From Marinobacter antarcticus (lineage in GTDB: Bacteria; Pseudomonadota; Gammaproteobacteria; Pseudomonadales; Oleiphilaceae), in NCBI RefSeq assembly GCF_900142385.1, contig NZ_FRAQ01000001.1:1302001-1366000 (forward strand): a stretch of DNA of 64,000 nucleotides, given 5' to 3'. The notes below the pieces were generated by a model that made no database searches, was not told the origin of the DNA, and saw nothing but the letters and a program-made list of their open reading frames with translations. The translations under genes were made by a program, and so were the position numbers. Of this stretch, positions 9,001 through 16,748 are shown one piece after another (the stretch's first letter is position 1; each line of letters begins with the position of its first letter).

Positions 9001-10350
9001 TCAGTCCCGAACGGCGATGTCGATGCCTTCGGTCGCGACCTGGGCCAGATGGCGAATCTGATCTTCGGTGATGACGTAAGGCGGCATGAAGTAAACCACA
9101 TTACCCAGGGGTCGAAGCAAGGCCTGGCGAGTGAGAGAGTGCTGATAAACACGCAAACCACGGCGTTCCTGCCAGGGGAAGGGCGTTTTTGAGGCTTTAT
9201 CTTTAACCATCTCTACCGCCAGGGTCATACCATGCTGGCGGATATCTCCCACGTTCGGGTGGTCGGCGAGGTGAGCAACAGACTCCGCCATGCAGGTGGA
9301 GAGCCGGCGGTTGTTCTCGATCACATTGTCATCCCGGAAGATATCCAGAGTCGCCAGTGCGACGGCACAGCCGATGGGGTTTCCGGTGTAGCTATGGCTG
9401 TGCAGAAACGCCCGCATAGTCTGGTAATCGTCGTAGAAAGCGTTGTAGACGGTATCGGTGGTCAGCACTACAGAGAGTGGCAGGTAGCCGGCGGTCAGGC
9501 CTTTGGAAAGACACATGAAATCCGGGGTGATCCCGGACTGCTCGCAGGCGAACATCGTGCCGGTGCGGCCAAAACCTACAGCAATTTCGTCTGCGATTAA
9601 ATGCACGCCATAGCGATCACAGGCTTCACGCAGCTTGGTGTGGTAGATCGGGTGGTGCATGCGCATGCCGCCGGCGCACTGGATCAGCGGTTCCACCACC
9701 ACGGCACATATTTCTTGATGCTTTTCTGCCAGCAAAGCTTCCATCGCTTCGAACTGCCGCAGGGCATAGTCTTCGTCGGTTTCGCCGGGTTCTTTGTTGT
9801 AGGCGTCCGGTGAGGGGGCGGTGAGTACTTCCATCAGCAGTGGCTGGTAGGTGTCTTTGTAAAGCGCAACGTCGCCCAGAGCCAGAGCACCCAGCGTTTC
9901 ACCGTGATAACTGTTGCTCAAATTCACAAAGTTTTTCTTGCTGGGTTTGCCCAGGTTTTTCCAGAAGTGATAGCTCATCTTGAGCGCGGCTTCGATGGCG
10001 GAAGAACCGTTATCAGCGTAGAAGCACTTGTTCAGCCCCGGAGGCGTTACTTCGATCAAACGCTCCGACAGATTGATTACCGGTTCGTGGGTGAAACCCG
10101 CCAGCATGGCGTGCTCCAGTGAACCGATCTGTTCCTGGATCGCTGCGTTGATTCTCGGGTTAGTATGGCCGAACAGGTTGACCCACCAGGAGCTGACGGC
10201 GTCGATGTAGTGGTTTTGCTCGAAATCCTCCAGCCAGACGCCTTTGCCACTTTTTATCGGAATGAGCGGCAGTGTTTCGTGATCTTTCATCTGGGTACAG
10301 GGGTGCCACACAGATTTAAGATCACGGGCGACGAGGTCGGCATTGCGCAT
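9001..10350 (-). CDS. bioA: Adenosylmethionine-8-amino-7-oxononanoate aminotransferase
   Basis: BioA transfers an amino group from SAM to 8-amino-7-oxononanoate in biotin synthesis, using PLP. The 449-residue protein has the opening SVWHPCTQMKDHE typical of BioA. It also has DAVSSWWVNLFGH, FYADNGSSAIEAALKM (PLP phosphate binding), LIADEIAVGFGRTG and LCLSKGLTAGYLPLS, where the Lys forms the Schiff base. The ATG is preceded by GGAGAG. No other bio genes are adjacent. A perfect inverted repeat of BirA type lies 44-79 bases upstream (10394-10429), so biotin repression is likely. rsmE follows 15 bases downstream. Confidence 0.95.
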   Translation of the reverse strand: MRNADLVARDLKSVWHPCTQMKDHETLPLIPIKSGKGVWLEDFEQNHYIDAVSSWWVNLFGHTNPRINAAIQEQIGSLEHAMLAGFTHEPVINLSERLIEVTPPGLNKCFYADNGSSAIEAALKMSYHFWKNLGKPSKKNFVNLSNSYHGETLGALALGDVALYKDTYQPLLMEVLTAPSPDAYNKEPGETDEDYALRQFEAMEALLAEKHQEICAVVVEPLIQCAGGMRMHHPIYHTKLREACDRYGVHLIADEIAVGFGRTGTMFACEQSGITPDFMCLSKGLTAGYLPLSVVLTTDTVYNAFYDDYQTMRAFLHSHSYTGNPIGCAVALATLDIFRDDNVIENNRRLSTCMAESVAHLADHPNVGDIRQHGMTLAVEMVKDKASKTPFPWQERRGLRVYQHSLTRQALLRPLGNVVYFMPPYVITEDQIRHLAQVATEGIDIAVRD

Positions 10351-10393
10351 ATGGGCTCTCCGATAAGGCGGTGGTTTTGAGGTGATAAATTGG

Positions 10394-10429
10394 CGCTGTT
10401 AACCTTGAGTGATAATACAGTTAACAGCG
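10394..10429. promoter_or_regulatory. BirA-type operator upstream of bioA
   Basis: Two perfect 10-base arms, CGCTGTTAAC (10394-10403) and GTTAACAGCG (10420-10429), are separated by 16 bases. The biotin repressor BirA is known to bind TTGTTAAC/GTTAACAA-like arms spaced by about 14-16 bases, so shape and spacing fit. On the minus strand, a TAGTCA-N17-TATTAT promoter candidate places its -10 inside the spacer, so binding would block bioA transcription. The promoter call is weaker than the palindrome. Confidence 0.75.
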
Positions 10430-10612
10430 GGCACTGACTACTGTGCCACCGGGCACTGGCAGCTAACTGCTCTTCCGCATCACCTTGTGAGTTCAAGTGA
10501 TTTGGTCACACAGAGCGTGCGGTATAAGATAGGCGCTTCATCGCCGGAGCGAGTATTGCTCGTTCACAGGTAATGATTCATCAAGGACGAAATTTGACGC
10601 AAAGGATGCGAC

Positions 10613-12109
10613 ATGAGCAAAGCTATTGTGCTTCTCGGAGACCTGGGCTCCGATCACGAAGGTTTCCCGCCTACGCCGGTGATTGCCGGCTCTCCCGATG
10701 TGCTGATTGATGGCAAGCCCGTAGCCCGGGTTGGCGATCCCCTGGCGCCTCACTCCAAACCCAAACACCCTCCACACCCGCGCGCAATTGCAGCCGGTTC
10801 TGGCACCGTATTGATCAATGGCATACCCGCTGCTGTCACAGGCGGCGCGATTTCCTGTGGGGGCGTGACGATTGGTTCTGGTTCGGTGGTTATTGGGGAT
10901 ACGCATTCGCCGGCGGCGTTTTCGGGAATGTCGCCCATGGCATCACCCGCCAGGAGTGCTTCTGCAGTCGTTCAGGCTTCGTCTATGCAGGAGCAAACAT
11001 CTGCTGCCGAAACGGCGGAAGCTCTCAGCCAGCCGGCGGCGCTGCAGCAATCTCCAGTCTCTGTTGCGAGCTTGAGTTCCGTCGAGGAAGCTTCAGGCGA
11101 GCCTGCCGAGAAGCAGGATCAGACGTTGAGCGAGCCGGGCTTTCATGTCGTTCGTCAGCCCATGAGCAAAAACGAATTACTCACGTTGCTCTATGGCGAT
11201 GCGTCTGCAAAACCAGATAATTTTGAGCGCTTCAACCCGGGCTTGGGAAGCCGAGCCGTGCCCAGTGAAATGATTGTAATCGCCGATCCGAACAGCTTGG
11301 AATGCACCAGCAAAGAAAGTGACCTGATGCAGGTTGCCGGGCAGGTCAATCAGGAAGTCCGCCAGCTCAGCGAGCAGGAAGCCCAATTCATTGTCGATCA
11401 CTACGACTTGCTGGAAATGATGACCTCCAATGCCGCAACAGGTCTTGGCGTGGGTGCGACAATGATTGGCCAGCAGATTAAAAGTATTACCTCCACATTG
11501 AAGGAACTGGAGGTCCTGCATCAAGATACCTTCCGAAAGCATGGAACACTCAGCCATCCGGATTTTTTTGAGCGGCGGCAACGACTGTTCACTAAGTTGG
11601 ATTTTGCGCTTGGTAAAGTGGCTAGAAAAGGGATGTCACTGGATGATAATGCGAAACTCAAGCGGGCGTTGGGGTTGTCGTCCAAGAGTATTGTGCATGA
11701 ATGGAAGGCCAAGGGCATAGGCGGTATCCCTGGCTACGGCACGCATTATTCGAGGTTGGCGAGTGCTGCCAGGTATGCTCAGGGTGTTGGATACGTGGCT
11801 TTAGGGCTCGACTATTGGGCTATGGATCAGCGGCTTGAGCAGGTTTGTACATTTGGAAGCAAAGAGCAATGTGAAGTCGCGACATATCAAGAATATGGGC
11901 GTTTTTCAGGGGGCGCATTCGGGGGCGCATTAGGCTCCACTGCAGCAGTGGGCTGCGGCTTGCTTGGAGTAGCTTCTGCGGGGGTAGGAGGCGTCGCTTG
12001 CGTGATTATTGTGGGTGGAATTGGCTCGGCAGTTGGGGGGCAGTTAGGCGGAACGGTCGGGAGAAATGCCGGTAATTTGATGAGGAAGGTTGTCACTGAT
12101 GGAGAATAG
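10613..12109 (+). CDS. PAAR-domain type VI effector with glycine-rich C terminus
   Basis: This 498-residue protein opens with a PAAR domain (about residues 1-100: SPDVLIDGKPVARVGDP, GSGTVLINGIPAAVTG, GGVTIGSGSVVIGD). This domain sharpens the tip of type VI secretion spikes and carries fused effectors. An Ala/Ser/Glu-rich linker follows. Then comes a LysM-like stretch near residues 180-225 (NELLTLLYG...FERFNPGLG...MIVIADP) and a helical part. The C-terminal 90 residues are rich in Gly with small-residue zippers (SGGAFGGALGSTAAVGCG, GGIGSAVGGQLGGTVG). That suggests a membrane-inserting toxin, which is inference. The next gene overlaps by 11 bases and encodes a small membrane protein, the expected layout of effector and immunity. 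No other type VI gene is nearby, so it is an orphan. Confidence 0.75.
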   Translation: MSKAIVLLGDLGSDHEGFPPTPVIAGSPDVLIDGKPVARVGDPLAPHSKPKHPPHPRAIAAGSGTVLINGIPAAVTGGAISCGGVTIGSGSVVIGDTHSPAAFSGMSPMASPARSASAVVQASSMQEQTSAAETAEALSQPAALQQSPVSVASLSSVEEASGEPAEKQDQTLSEPGFHVVRQPMSKNELLTLLYGDASAKPDNFERFNPGLGSRAVPSEMIVIADPNSLECTSKESDLMQVAGQVNQEVRQLSEQEAQFIVDHYDLLEMMTSNAATGLGVGATMIGQQIKSITSTLKELEVLHQDTFRKHGTLSHPDFFERRQRLFTKLDFALGKVARKGMSLDDNAKLKRALGLSSKSIVHEWKAKGIGGIPGYGTHYSRLASAARYAQGVGYVALGLDYWAMDQRLEQVCTFGSKEQCEVATYQEYGRFSGGAFGGALGSTAAVGCGLLGVASAGVGGVACVIIVGGIGSAVGGQLGGTVGRNAGNLMRKVVTDGE

Positions 12110-12488
12110 TGCAGTTACATTTTGGGAATATGCATTGATGATATCTCTGCCAATCGGACTGCTCTCCGTGATTTTTATCGTGACGATTGCTTTCCCCAGG
12201 ATTGCCGATGTGGAACTGCGAATCGGAACAGCAGGAAAGCTGATCGATTCTGTGAGGATGACCTTCGGCGGCGGACCTATTGGGCGATGGATGCGGTCGC
12301 TTCATGTGTTTGCTTTTTTTGCGTATAGGAGAATCCCGAAATATGGTGCAAAGCTCTCTGCACGCTACGGTGATGAACTCGAACCACTACCATTGAGCCT
12401 CAAGTTGTGGGCGACTGTGCCGCACATTGTATTTTTGCTCTCCGGCATTGTGTTTTTTTCGGTTGGTCTCTCTATGGATTTTGAATGA
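12099..12488 (+). CDS. Small membrane protein, probable immunity partner
   Basis: This is a 129-residue protein with two predicted membrane helices (about residues 10-31, ALMISLPIGLLSVIFIVTIA, and 105-127, VPHIVFLLSGIVFFSVGLSM). A basic cytoplasmic or periplasmic loop lies between them. I do not recognise a family. ATG 12099 has GAGGAAGG nine bases upstream inside the PAAR gene, and the two genes overlap by 11 bases, so they are translated together. A membrane-resident neighbour of a glycine-zipper PAAR effector is best explained as its immunity protein. This is inferred from position and topology only. Confidence 0.6.
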   Translation: MENSAVTFWEYALMISLPIGLLSVIFIVTIAFPRIADVELRIGTAGKLIDSVRMTFGGGPIGRWMRSLHVFAFFAYRRIPKYGAKLSARYGDELEPLPLSLKLWATVPHIVFLLSGIVFFSVGLSMDFE

Positions 12489-12588
12489 CGAAACCTGAGT
12501 TTTGCTATGCCTGAAAAGCGGTGACGAATTCTGTACAAGCGGTTTGGTTATTCAACAAAGTCTGGTCGTCGATTTAGCCATTTCTGAC

Positions 12589-12954
12589 TCAAAAGCTCGC
12601 ATCAAGCCGCAATGCCAAGCCTGCCAGCCGTTTGTCAAAGGTCCATAGCCGGGCATCGGGTGTGATCAATGTGGATGCCAGCAGTGCGATATCTATCAAG
12701 CCACAGCCGAGGCCATAGAGTTGTTCCCGCTCAATCAACTCTCTGACTTCGTTCAGGTTTGCCTGCGTTGCGGGCTGAAGCAAGCCGATATCGCCCAAGG
12801 TTTGTTTACGTGGCTCTGGTGGTGTGCCGCAGGCAAGCTCGGCGACCACCATGGGGTGGGTGAGTGCTCTGTCAGAAAGCAATAGGTTGGTGAGCACTGT
12901 GTTGTGATTGCGGAAGTGATTTACCCAAACCGACGTATCAACCAGTACATTCAT
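12589..12954 (-). CDS. vapC: VapC-type PIN-domain toxin
   Basis: This 121-residue PIN-domain ribonuclease is the toxin of a type II toxin-antitoxin pair. The PIN acidic residues are visible: VDTSVWVNHF (first Asp, residue 6), VVAELACG (Glu), and LIDIALLASTL with a following DARLWTFDKRL (last Asp pair). These would hold Mg2+ for cleavage of tRNA or rRNA. Its ATG shares one base with the stop of the upstream antitoxin gene (TAATG), so the two are co-translated. Size and order are standard for VapBC. Confidence 0.88.
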   Translation of the reverse strand: MNVLVDTSVWVNHFRNHNTVLTNLLLSDRALTHPMVVAELACGTPPEPRKQTLGDIGLLQPATQANLNEVRELIEREQLYGLGCGLIDIALLASTLITPDARLWTFDKRLAGLALRLDASF

Positions 12955-13157
12955 TATGCTGAGGCGTCCTCATGGCGGCGGGGAATTGTCTCCATGTCGG
13001 GGGCAGAGCCGCCCAAGGCGGCCAAGCGTTTGGCTGCACGGACTCTTACAAACGTTTTGATTGCTTCCCGAAAGAGTTCCGCTTTATCCATGCCTGGGTC
13101 AGCCATGTCCAGCGCCTGTTGGTAAAGCTCTTCGTCGATTGTCACGGTGGTGCGCAT
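12954..13157 (-). CDS. vapB: VapB-type antitoxin
   Basis: This 67-residue antitoxin starts MRTTVTIDEELYQQAL, a ribbon-helix-helix DNA-binding fold of the type that opens VapB proteins (beta strand TVTIDE then helix). The C-terminal half (RAAKRLAALGGSAPDM) is expected to wrap the VapC toxin. AGGAG stands upstream of the ATG. It is the first gene of the pair and probably represses its own promoter, which lies at 13160-13210. An interrupted palindrome (GATG...CATC) overlaps that promoter region. Confidence 0.85.
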   Translation of the reverse strand: MRTTVTIDEELYQQALDMADPGMDKAELFREAIKTFVRVRAAKRLAALGGSAPDMETIPRRHEDASA

Positions 13158-13280
13158 GGCTTCTCCTGATTTCTATTTTGATGACGTTATGCATCGTTTA
13201 TAGCATCAAAAGACAGTGTGATCAATAAATCGCCAAGTGCTGCGTCTTCGACTTTGCGCTTTACCTGGCAGGTATAGGGC

Positions 13281-13329
13281 ATCAAAAACCAAGCCCCTGT
13301 GAGCTATAAAAGTTCACAGGGGCTTGGTT
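13281..13329 (-). terminator. Rho-independent terminator of glnHPQ
   Basis: A perfect 16-bp stem (13287-13302 with 13314-13329) closes an 11-base loop. Read on the minus strand it ends in TTTTTGAT. It lies about 32 bases past the glnQ stop and has no gene in between, so it should end the glnHPQ transcript. The stem is symmetric and may also stop readthrough toward it from the other side. Confidence 0.9.
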
Positions 13330-13360
13330 CAGGCAAAGGTATGTAAAACTCGCTAAGCAG

Positions 13361-14107
13361 TCAGTGCGCCAGCACCCGCGAAAGAAACGCCTGAGTGCGT
13401 TCGTTCTGGGGGTTGTCGAACACGTCGTCCGGCTTGCCTTCCTCCACAATCTGGCCTTCGTGGATGTAGATCACACGGTCGGCCACTTCGCGGGCGAAGC
13501 CCATTTCGTGGGTGACCACCATCATGGTCATGCCTTCTTTTGCCAGTTCGCGCATCACGTCCAGCACTTCGCCGATCATTTCCGGGTCCAGCGCCGAGGT
13601 GGGCTCATCGAACAGCATCAGGCGCGGTTCCATGGCCAGGGCGCGTGCGATTGCAACGCGTTGTTGCTGGCCGCCGGAGAGGTGGCTGGGGTATTTGTCG
13701 GCCTGGCTGCTGATGCCAACCCGTTCCAGCAGGCGCTCCGCTGTGGCATTCGCGACGGTTTGCGGCGCATTTTTGACTTTCTGGGGCGCCAGCATGATGT
13801 TCTTTTTCACCGTCAGGTGAGGGAACAGGTTGAACTGCTGGAACACCATGCCGACTTCTTTACGGATTGCCGAGAGGGCTTGCTGGTTGCCGCCGTTCGG
13901 GGCAAGTGCCTGGCCTTCTACTTCCAGGTGGCCAGACTCGAAGTCGTCAAGGCCGTTCACGCAGCGGATCAGGGTGGACTTACCGGAACCACTGGCGCCA
14001 ATAATCACTACCACTTCGCCTTGTTCTACACATAAATCGATATCTTTAAGGACATGTACCTTGCCGAAGTACTTGTTCATGCCCTTCATTTTTACAATCT
14101 GAGTCAT
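13361..14107 (-). CDS. glnQ: Glutamine-type amino acid ABC transporter ATPase
   Basis: This is the ATP-binding subunit of a polar amino acid importer, 248 residues. Walker A is GASGSGKST (near residue 36), the signature is [15 protein letters not shown], and Walker B is [15 protein letters not shown], followed by the switch histidine VVTHEMGF. It is the last gene of the glnH-glnP-glnQ operon, 13 bases after the permease. The protein would sit on the cytoplasmic face, bound to GlnP. Sequence resemblance and order favour a glutamine system, but a related amino acid cannot be excluded. Confidence 0.9.
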   Translation of the reverse strand: MTQIVKMKGMNKYFGKVHVLKDIDLCVEQGEVVVIIGASGSGKSTLIRCVNGLDDFESGHLEVEGQALAPNGGNQQALSAIRKEVGMVFQQFNLFPHLTVKKNIMLAPQKVKNAPQTVANATAERLLERVGISSQADKYPSHLSGGQQQRVAIARALAMEPRLMLFDEPTSALDPEMIGEVLDVMRELAKEGMTMMVVTHEMGFAREVADRVIYIHEGQIVEEGKPDDVFDNPQNERTQAFLSRVLAH

Positions 14108-14120
14108 GGGTCAGGTTCCT

Positions 14121-14792
14121 TCAGACAGAGGCCAGTCCGCGCCGTTCAATCAAGCGGAGAATCAGGGACAGCGAGAGAGTGATGGCCAGATACATAATCG
14201 CGACCACGAAATACACCTCAAAGGCGGTGAAGGTGCTGGCAATGTAGATCTGGCCCTGGCGCACGAGTTCGCCCACGCCAATAACCGAGAACAGGGAAGT
14301 GTCCTTGATACTGACGATAGCCTGGTTGCCAAGCGGCGGAATCATGCGTCGGAAGGCCTGCGGCCAGGTGATTGACCAGAATGTCTGAGTGCGGGAGAGG
14401 CCGAGAGACACGCCGGCTTCGGTCTGGCCCTTGGCGATGGACTGAACGCCACCACGTACCACTTCAGAAATGTAAGCGCCCGAGTTCAGCGCGATCGCGG
14501 CAATGCCCGCGGTAAGAGGATCGATAGGGCCACCGATCAGATCGGGCAGGCCGTAAAAGATAAAAAGAACCTGAACGAGAATCGGGGTACCGCGAAAGAT
14601 TTCGATGTAGGCCGTCGCGGGCCATTTAAGAAACCATTTTTTGTTGATGCTCAGCAGGCCAAAAAAGATGCCCAGGGCAAAGCCGATAATCAGGCCGCCA
14701 AATGAAATCATCAGAGTGTAGGGGATCCCCTTGATCAGAAAGGGAATAGAGTCGATGGCTGCCTGCCAGTCAAATTGGAACTGGGATTCCAC
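14121..14792 (-). CDS. glnP: Amino acid ABC transporter permease
   Basis: This is an inner-membrane permease of 223 residues in the HisM/GlnP family. It has five predicted helices and the conserved EAA loop: GVQSIAKGQTEAGVSLGLSRTQTFWSITWPQAFRRMIPP, quoted here only by its ends. That loop docks onto the ATPase. The family motif EIFRGTPILVQVLFIFYGLP precedes it. The permease probably works as a homodimer. It lies between the binding protein gene and glnQ. A stem-loop sits between glnH and this gene and may lower permease expression relative to the binding protein. Confidence 0.92.
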   Translation of the reverse strand: MESQFQFDWQAAIDSIPFLIKGIPYTLMISFGGLIIGFALGIFFGLLSINKKWFLKWPATAYIEIFRGTPILVQVLFIFYGLPDLIGGPIDPLTAGIAAIALNSGAYISEVVRGGVQSIAKGQTEAGVSLGLSRTQTFWSITWPQAFRRMIPPLGNQAIVSIKDTSLFSVIGVGELVRQGQIYIASTFTAFEVYFVVAIMYLAITLSLSLILRLIERRGLASV

Positions 14793-14858
14793 AGTGCGCG
14801 TCTCCGCAGGGGTTGGAGTCAGAAGTCGCCGGGGCTAGTTGCCCCGACGCTACAAAAG

Positions 14859-14880
14859 GAAAGGGCCTGGCGGCCCTTTC
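14859..14880 (-). terminator. Intercistronic stem-loop between glnH and glnP
   Basis: A perfect 9-bp stem (GAAAGGGCC with GGCCCTTTC) with a 4-base loop starts six bases past the glnH stop and is followed on the minus strand by CCTTTTG. It looks like a partial terminator or a 3'-end stabiliser. Such elements commonly raise the level of the binding protein over the permease. A second stem (14830-14846, CGGGGC/GCCCCG) lies directly downstream. Confidence 0.6.
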
Positions 14881-14885
14881 AGCCT

Positions 14886-15644
14886 TTACTTGCCTTCAGG
14901 CATCGGGCCAAACCACTTTTCGTAGATGGTTTTGTAGGTTCCGTCTTCTTGCATCGAGGCGATGGCGTTGTTGACCTCGTCAACCCACTCACTGCCATTT
15001 TTAAGCGCGATGCCGTACTGCTGGCCTTCGTACAGTTTGCCAATGGTTCTGACTTTACCTTCACCCTTGGTGCGGGCGAAGTAGCCGACGTTCGGGGCGT
15101 CGTAGAACACTGCATCTACGGCGCCGGACATCAGTGCCATGTACATATCTGCGCTGCCTGGATACGGGGTTACACCGTCGTTCTTATCCAGGTTTTTCTT
15201 CAGGAAGTCGTAGCTTGTGCTACCGATTTTGGAGCCGATCTTCAGGCCTTCAAGGTCGGACAGTTCCGTTACGTCGTTGTTGTCGTTGCGAACCAGAATT
15301 CTCAAACCGGAATCGTAGTATGGGTCAGAGAAATCAACGATTTTCTCACGCTCGGCTGTAATGGTAATGCCGGCAATGGCGATATCCACGTTGCCTGTCT
15401 GCAGGGCGGGAATAATGCCGTTAAAGTCCATGGTGTTGATCGTGTAATCAAAGCCAGCGCGCTGAGCGACTTCGGCGATGATTTCCATATCGAACCCGAT
15501 CATCTCACCAGTTTCCTGGTCCAGCATCTCGAACGGAACAAAGCTGGGGTCGGTAGCCACGCGCAGGGTTTCAGCGCTGACGGTTCCCGCGGCTAAGGTG
15601 AGTGCCAGGCCGGTGCCCAGTGTTTTCAGCCATTTCGTGCTCAT
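14886..15644 (-). CDS. glnH: Glutamine-type periplasmic binding protein
   Basis: This is a periplasmic solute-binding protein of 252 residues. The signal peptide runs through LALTLAAGTVSAE. I chose ATG 15644 because GGAG precedes it by five bases and the signal starts there. The body matches GlnH closely: SFVPFEMLDQETGEMIGFD, MDFNGIIPALQTGNVDIAIA, GITITAEREKIVDFSDPYY and QQYGIALKNGSEW. It captures the amino acid for GlnP/GlnQ. It is the first gene of the operon. The region 15645-15866 upstream is non-coding and should hold the promoter. Confidence 0.92.
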   Translation of the reverse strand: MSTKWLKTLGTGLALTLAAGTVSAETLRVATDPSFVPFEMLDQETGEMIGFDMEIIAEVAQRAGFDYTINTMDFNGIIPALQTGNVDIAIAGITITAEREKIVDFSDPYYDSGLRILVRNDNNDVTELSDLEGLKIGSKIGSTSYDFLKKNLDKNDGVTPYPGSADMYMALMSGAVDAVFYDAPNVGYFARTKGEGKVRTIGKLYEGQQYGIALKNGSEWVDEVNNAIASMQEDGTYKTIYEKWFGPMPEGK

Positions 15645-15817
15645 GCTTTCTCCTTTTCTTTCTTGTGAGGCTCCGTTTGCCCGATAAGGCAGGCCGGTAA
15701 GTTCACTGTTGATGACCGTGACTCCCGGGGAGCATTTGTGGAACTGCATCACGTACACCTTAGACTATTACTCAGATGAACGCATGAAATCAACTGCTTG
15801 GGGTGGGGTGTGTAACT

Positions 15818-15840
15818 CCCTCTCCCCTTGCGGGAGAGGG
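15818..15840. repeat. Palindromic hairpin downstream of metF
   Basis: CCCTCTCCC (15818-15826) and GGGAGAGGG (15832-15840) form a 9-bp stem with a 5-base loop, 27 bases past the metF stop. No T-run follows on the minus strand, so it is not a textbook terminator. It resembles the short GC-rich palindromes that are scattered between genes in many gammaproteobacteria. It may stabilise or end the metF transcript. The rest of the 15645-15866 gap shows nothing else I can name. Confidence 0.45.
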
Positions 15841-15866
15841 TTGGGCAGAGGGGGCGGGTAGGAAGC

Positions 15867-16736
15867 TCAGAAAGCGATCTTCTCCCGCTCACTAATTCCC
15901 AGGTTTTTCCAGATGCTGATGCTGGGCTCTGCCTGGTTCAAAGTATAGAAGTGCAACCCCGGAGCCCCGGCTTTCAAAAGCTTTTCACACATATCTGTGA
16001 CCACTTCCTCGCCGAACTTACGGATGCTCTCTTTGTCGTCGCCGTAGGCTTCAAGCTGCTTGCGAATCCAGCGCGGTATTTCCGCACCGCACATATCGGA
16101 GAAGCGTACCAGGCTGGAAAAGTTCACGATGGGCATGATGCCCGGCACCACCGGAATGGTCACTCCGAGCTTTTCCAGCCGGTCGATGAAGTAGAAGTAG
16201 CTGTCAGCGTTAAAGAAGTACTGGGTAATGGCGCTGTTGGCGCCAGCCTCCACCTTGCGGGCGAAGTTTTTCAGATCTTCTTCGGCATTGCGGGCCTGGG
16301 GATGAAACTCCGGGTAGGCCGCTACTTCCAGATTGAAGTGATCGCCGCTGTGCTCGCGGATAAACGCAACCAGCTCATTGGCGTAGCGCATCTCGCCGGC
16401 GGCTCCCATGCCTGAAGGCATGTCACCCCGAAGGGCGACAATCCGGTTGATGCCGTTCTCTTTGTACAGATCCAACAGCTCCGATATACCTTCCCGCGTA
16501 CCACCGACGCAAGAGAGATGTGGTGCGGTGGAAATGCCCTGCTGATGCAGGCTGAGCACGGTTTCAATGGTGCGGTCCCGGGTGGAACCGCCTGCACCGA
16601 AGGTGACCGAGAAAAAATCCGGATTCACCCCCGCAAGCTGATCACGCACCACCTGGAGTTTTTCCTTGCCCTGGTCGGTCTTGGGCGGGAAAAACTCAAA
16701 GCTGAAGCGGCGTTTGAACTGTTTCTGGGATTGCAT
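15867..16736 (-). CDS. metF: 5,10-methylenetetrahydrofolate reductase
   Basis: MetF reduces methylene-THF to methyl-THF with FAD and NADH, supplying the methyl group for methionine. The 289-residue TIM-barrel protein opens with RFSFEFFPPKTDQGKE (catalytic Glu in the EFFPPK motif). It continues with FSVTFGAGGSTRDRTIE, HLSCVGGTREGI, RIVALRGDMPSG (folate/FAD binding) and GANSAITQYFFNADSYFYF. It is the last gene of the SAM-cycle run sahR-metK-ahcY-metF, 12 bases after ahcY, so co-transcription is very likely. Confidence 0.95.
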   Translation of the reverse strand: MQSQKQFKRRFSFEFFPPKTDQGKEKLQVVRDQLAGVNPDFFSVTFGAGGSTRDRTIETVLSLHQQGISTAPHLSCVGGTREGISELLDLYKENGINRIVALRGDMPSGMGAAGEMRYANELVAFIREHSGDHFNLEVAAYPEFHPQARNAEEDLKNFARKVEAGANSAITQYFFNADSYFYFIDRLEKLGVTIPVVPGIMPIVNFSSLVRFSDMCGAEIPRWIRKQLEAYGDDKESIRKFGEEVVTDMCEKLLKAGAPGLHFYTLNQAEPSISIWKNLGISEREKIAF

Positions 16737-16748
16737 CTTGGTTTCCGA

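Noticed and set aside
15828..16415. Plus-strand open frames opposite metF, ahcY, metK, pgk and fba
   Set aside because: They mirror conserved genes in another frame and lack start signals.
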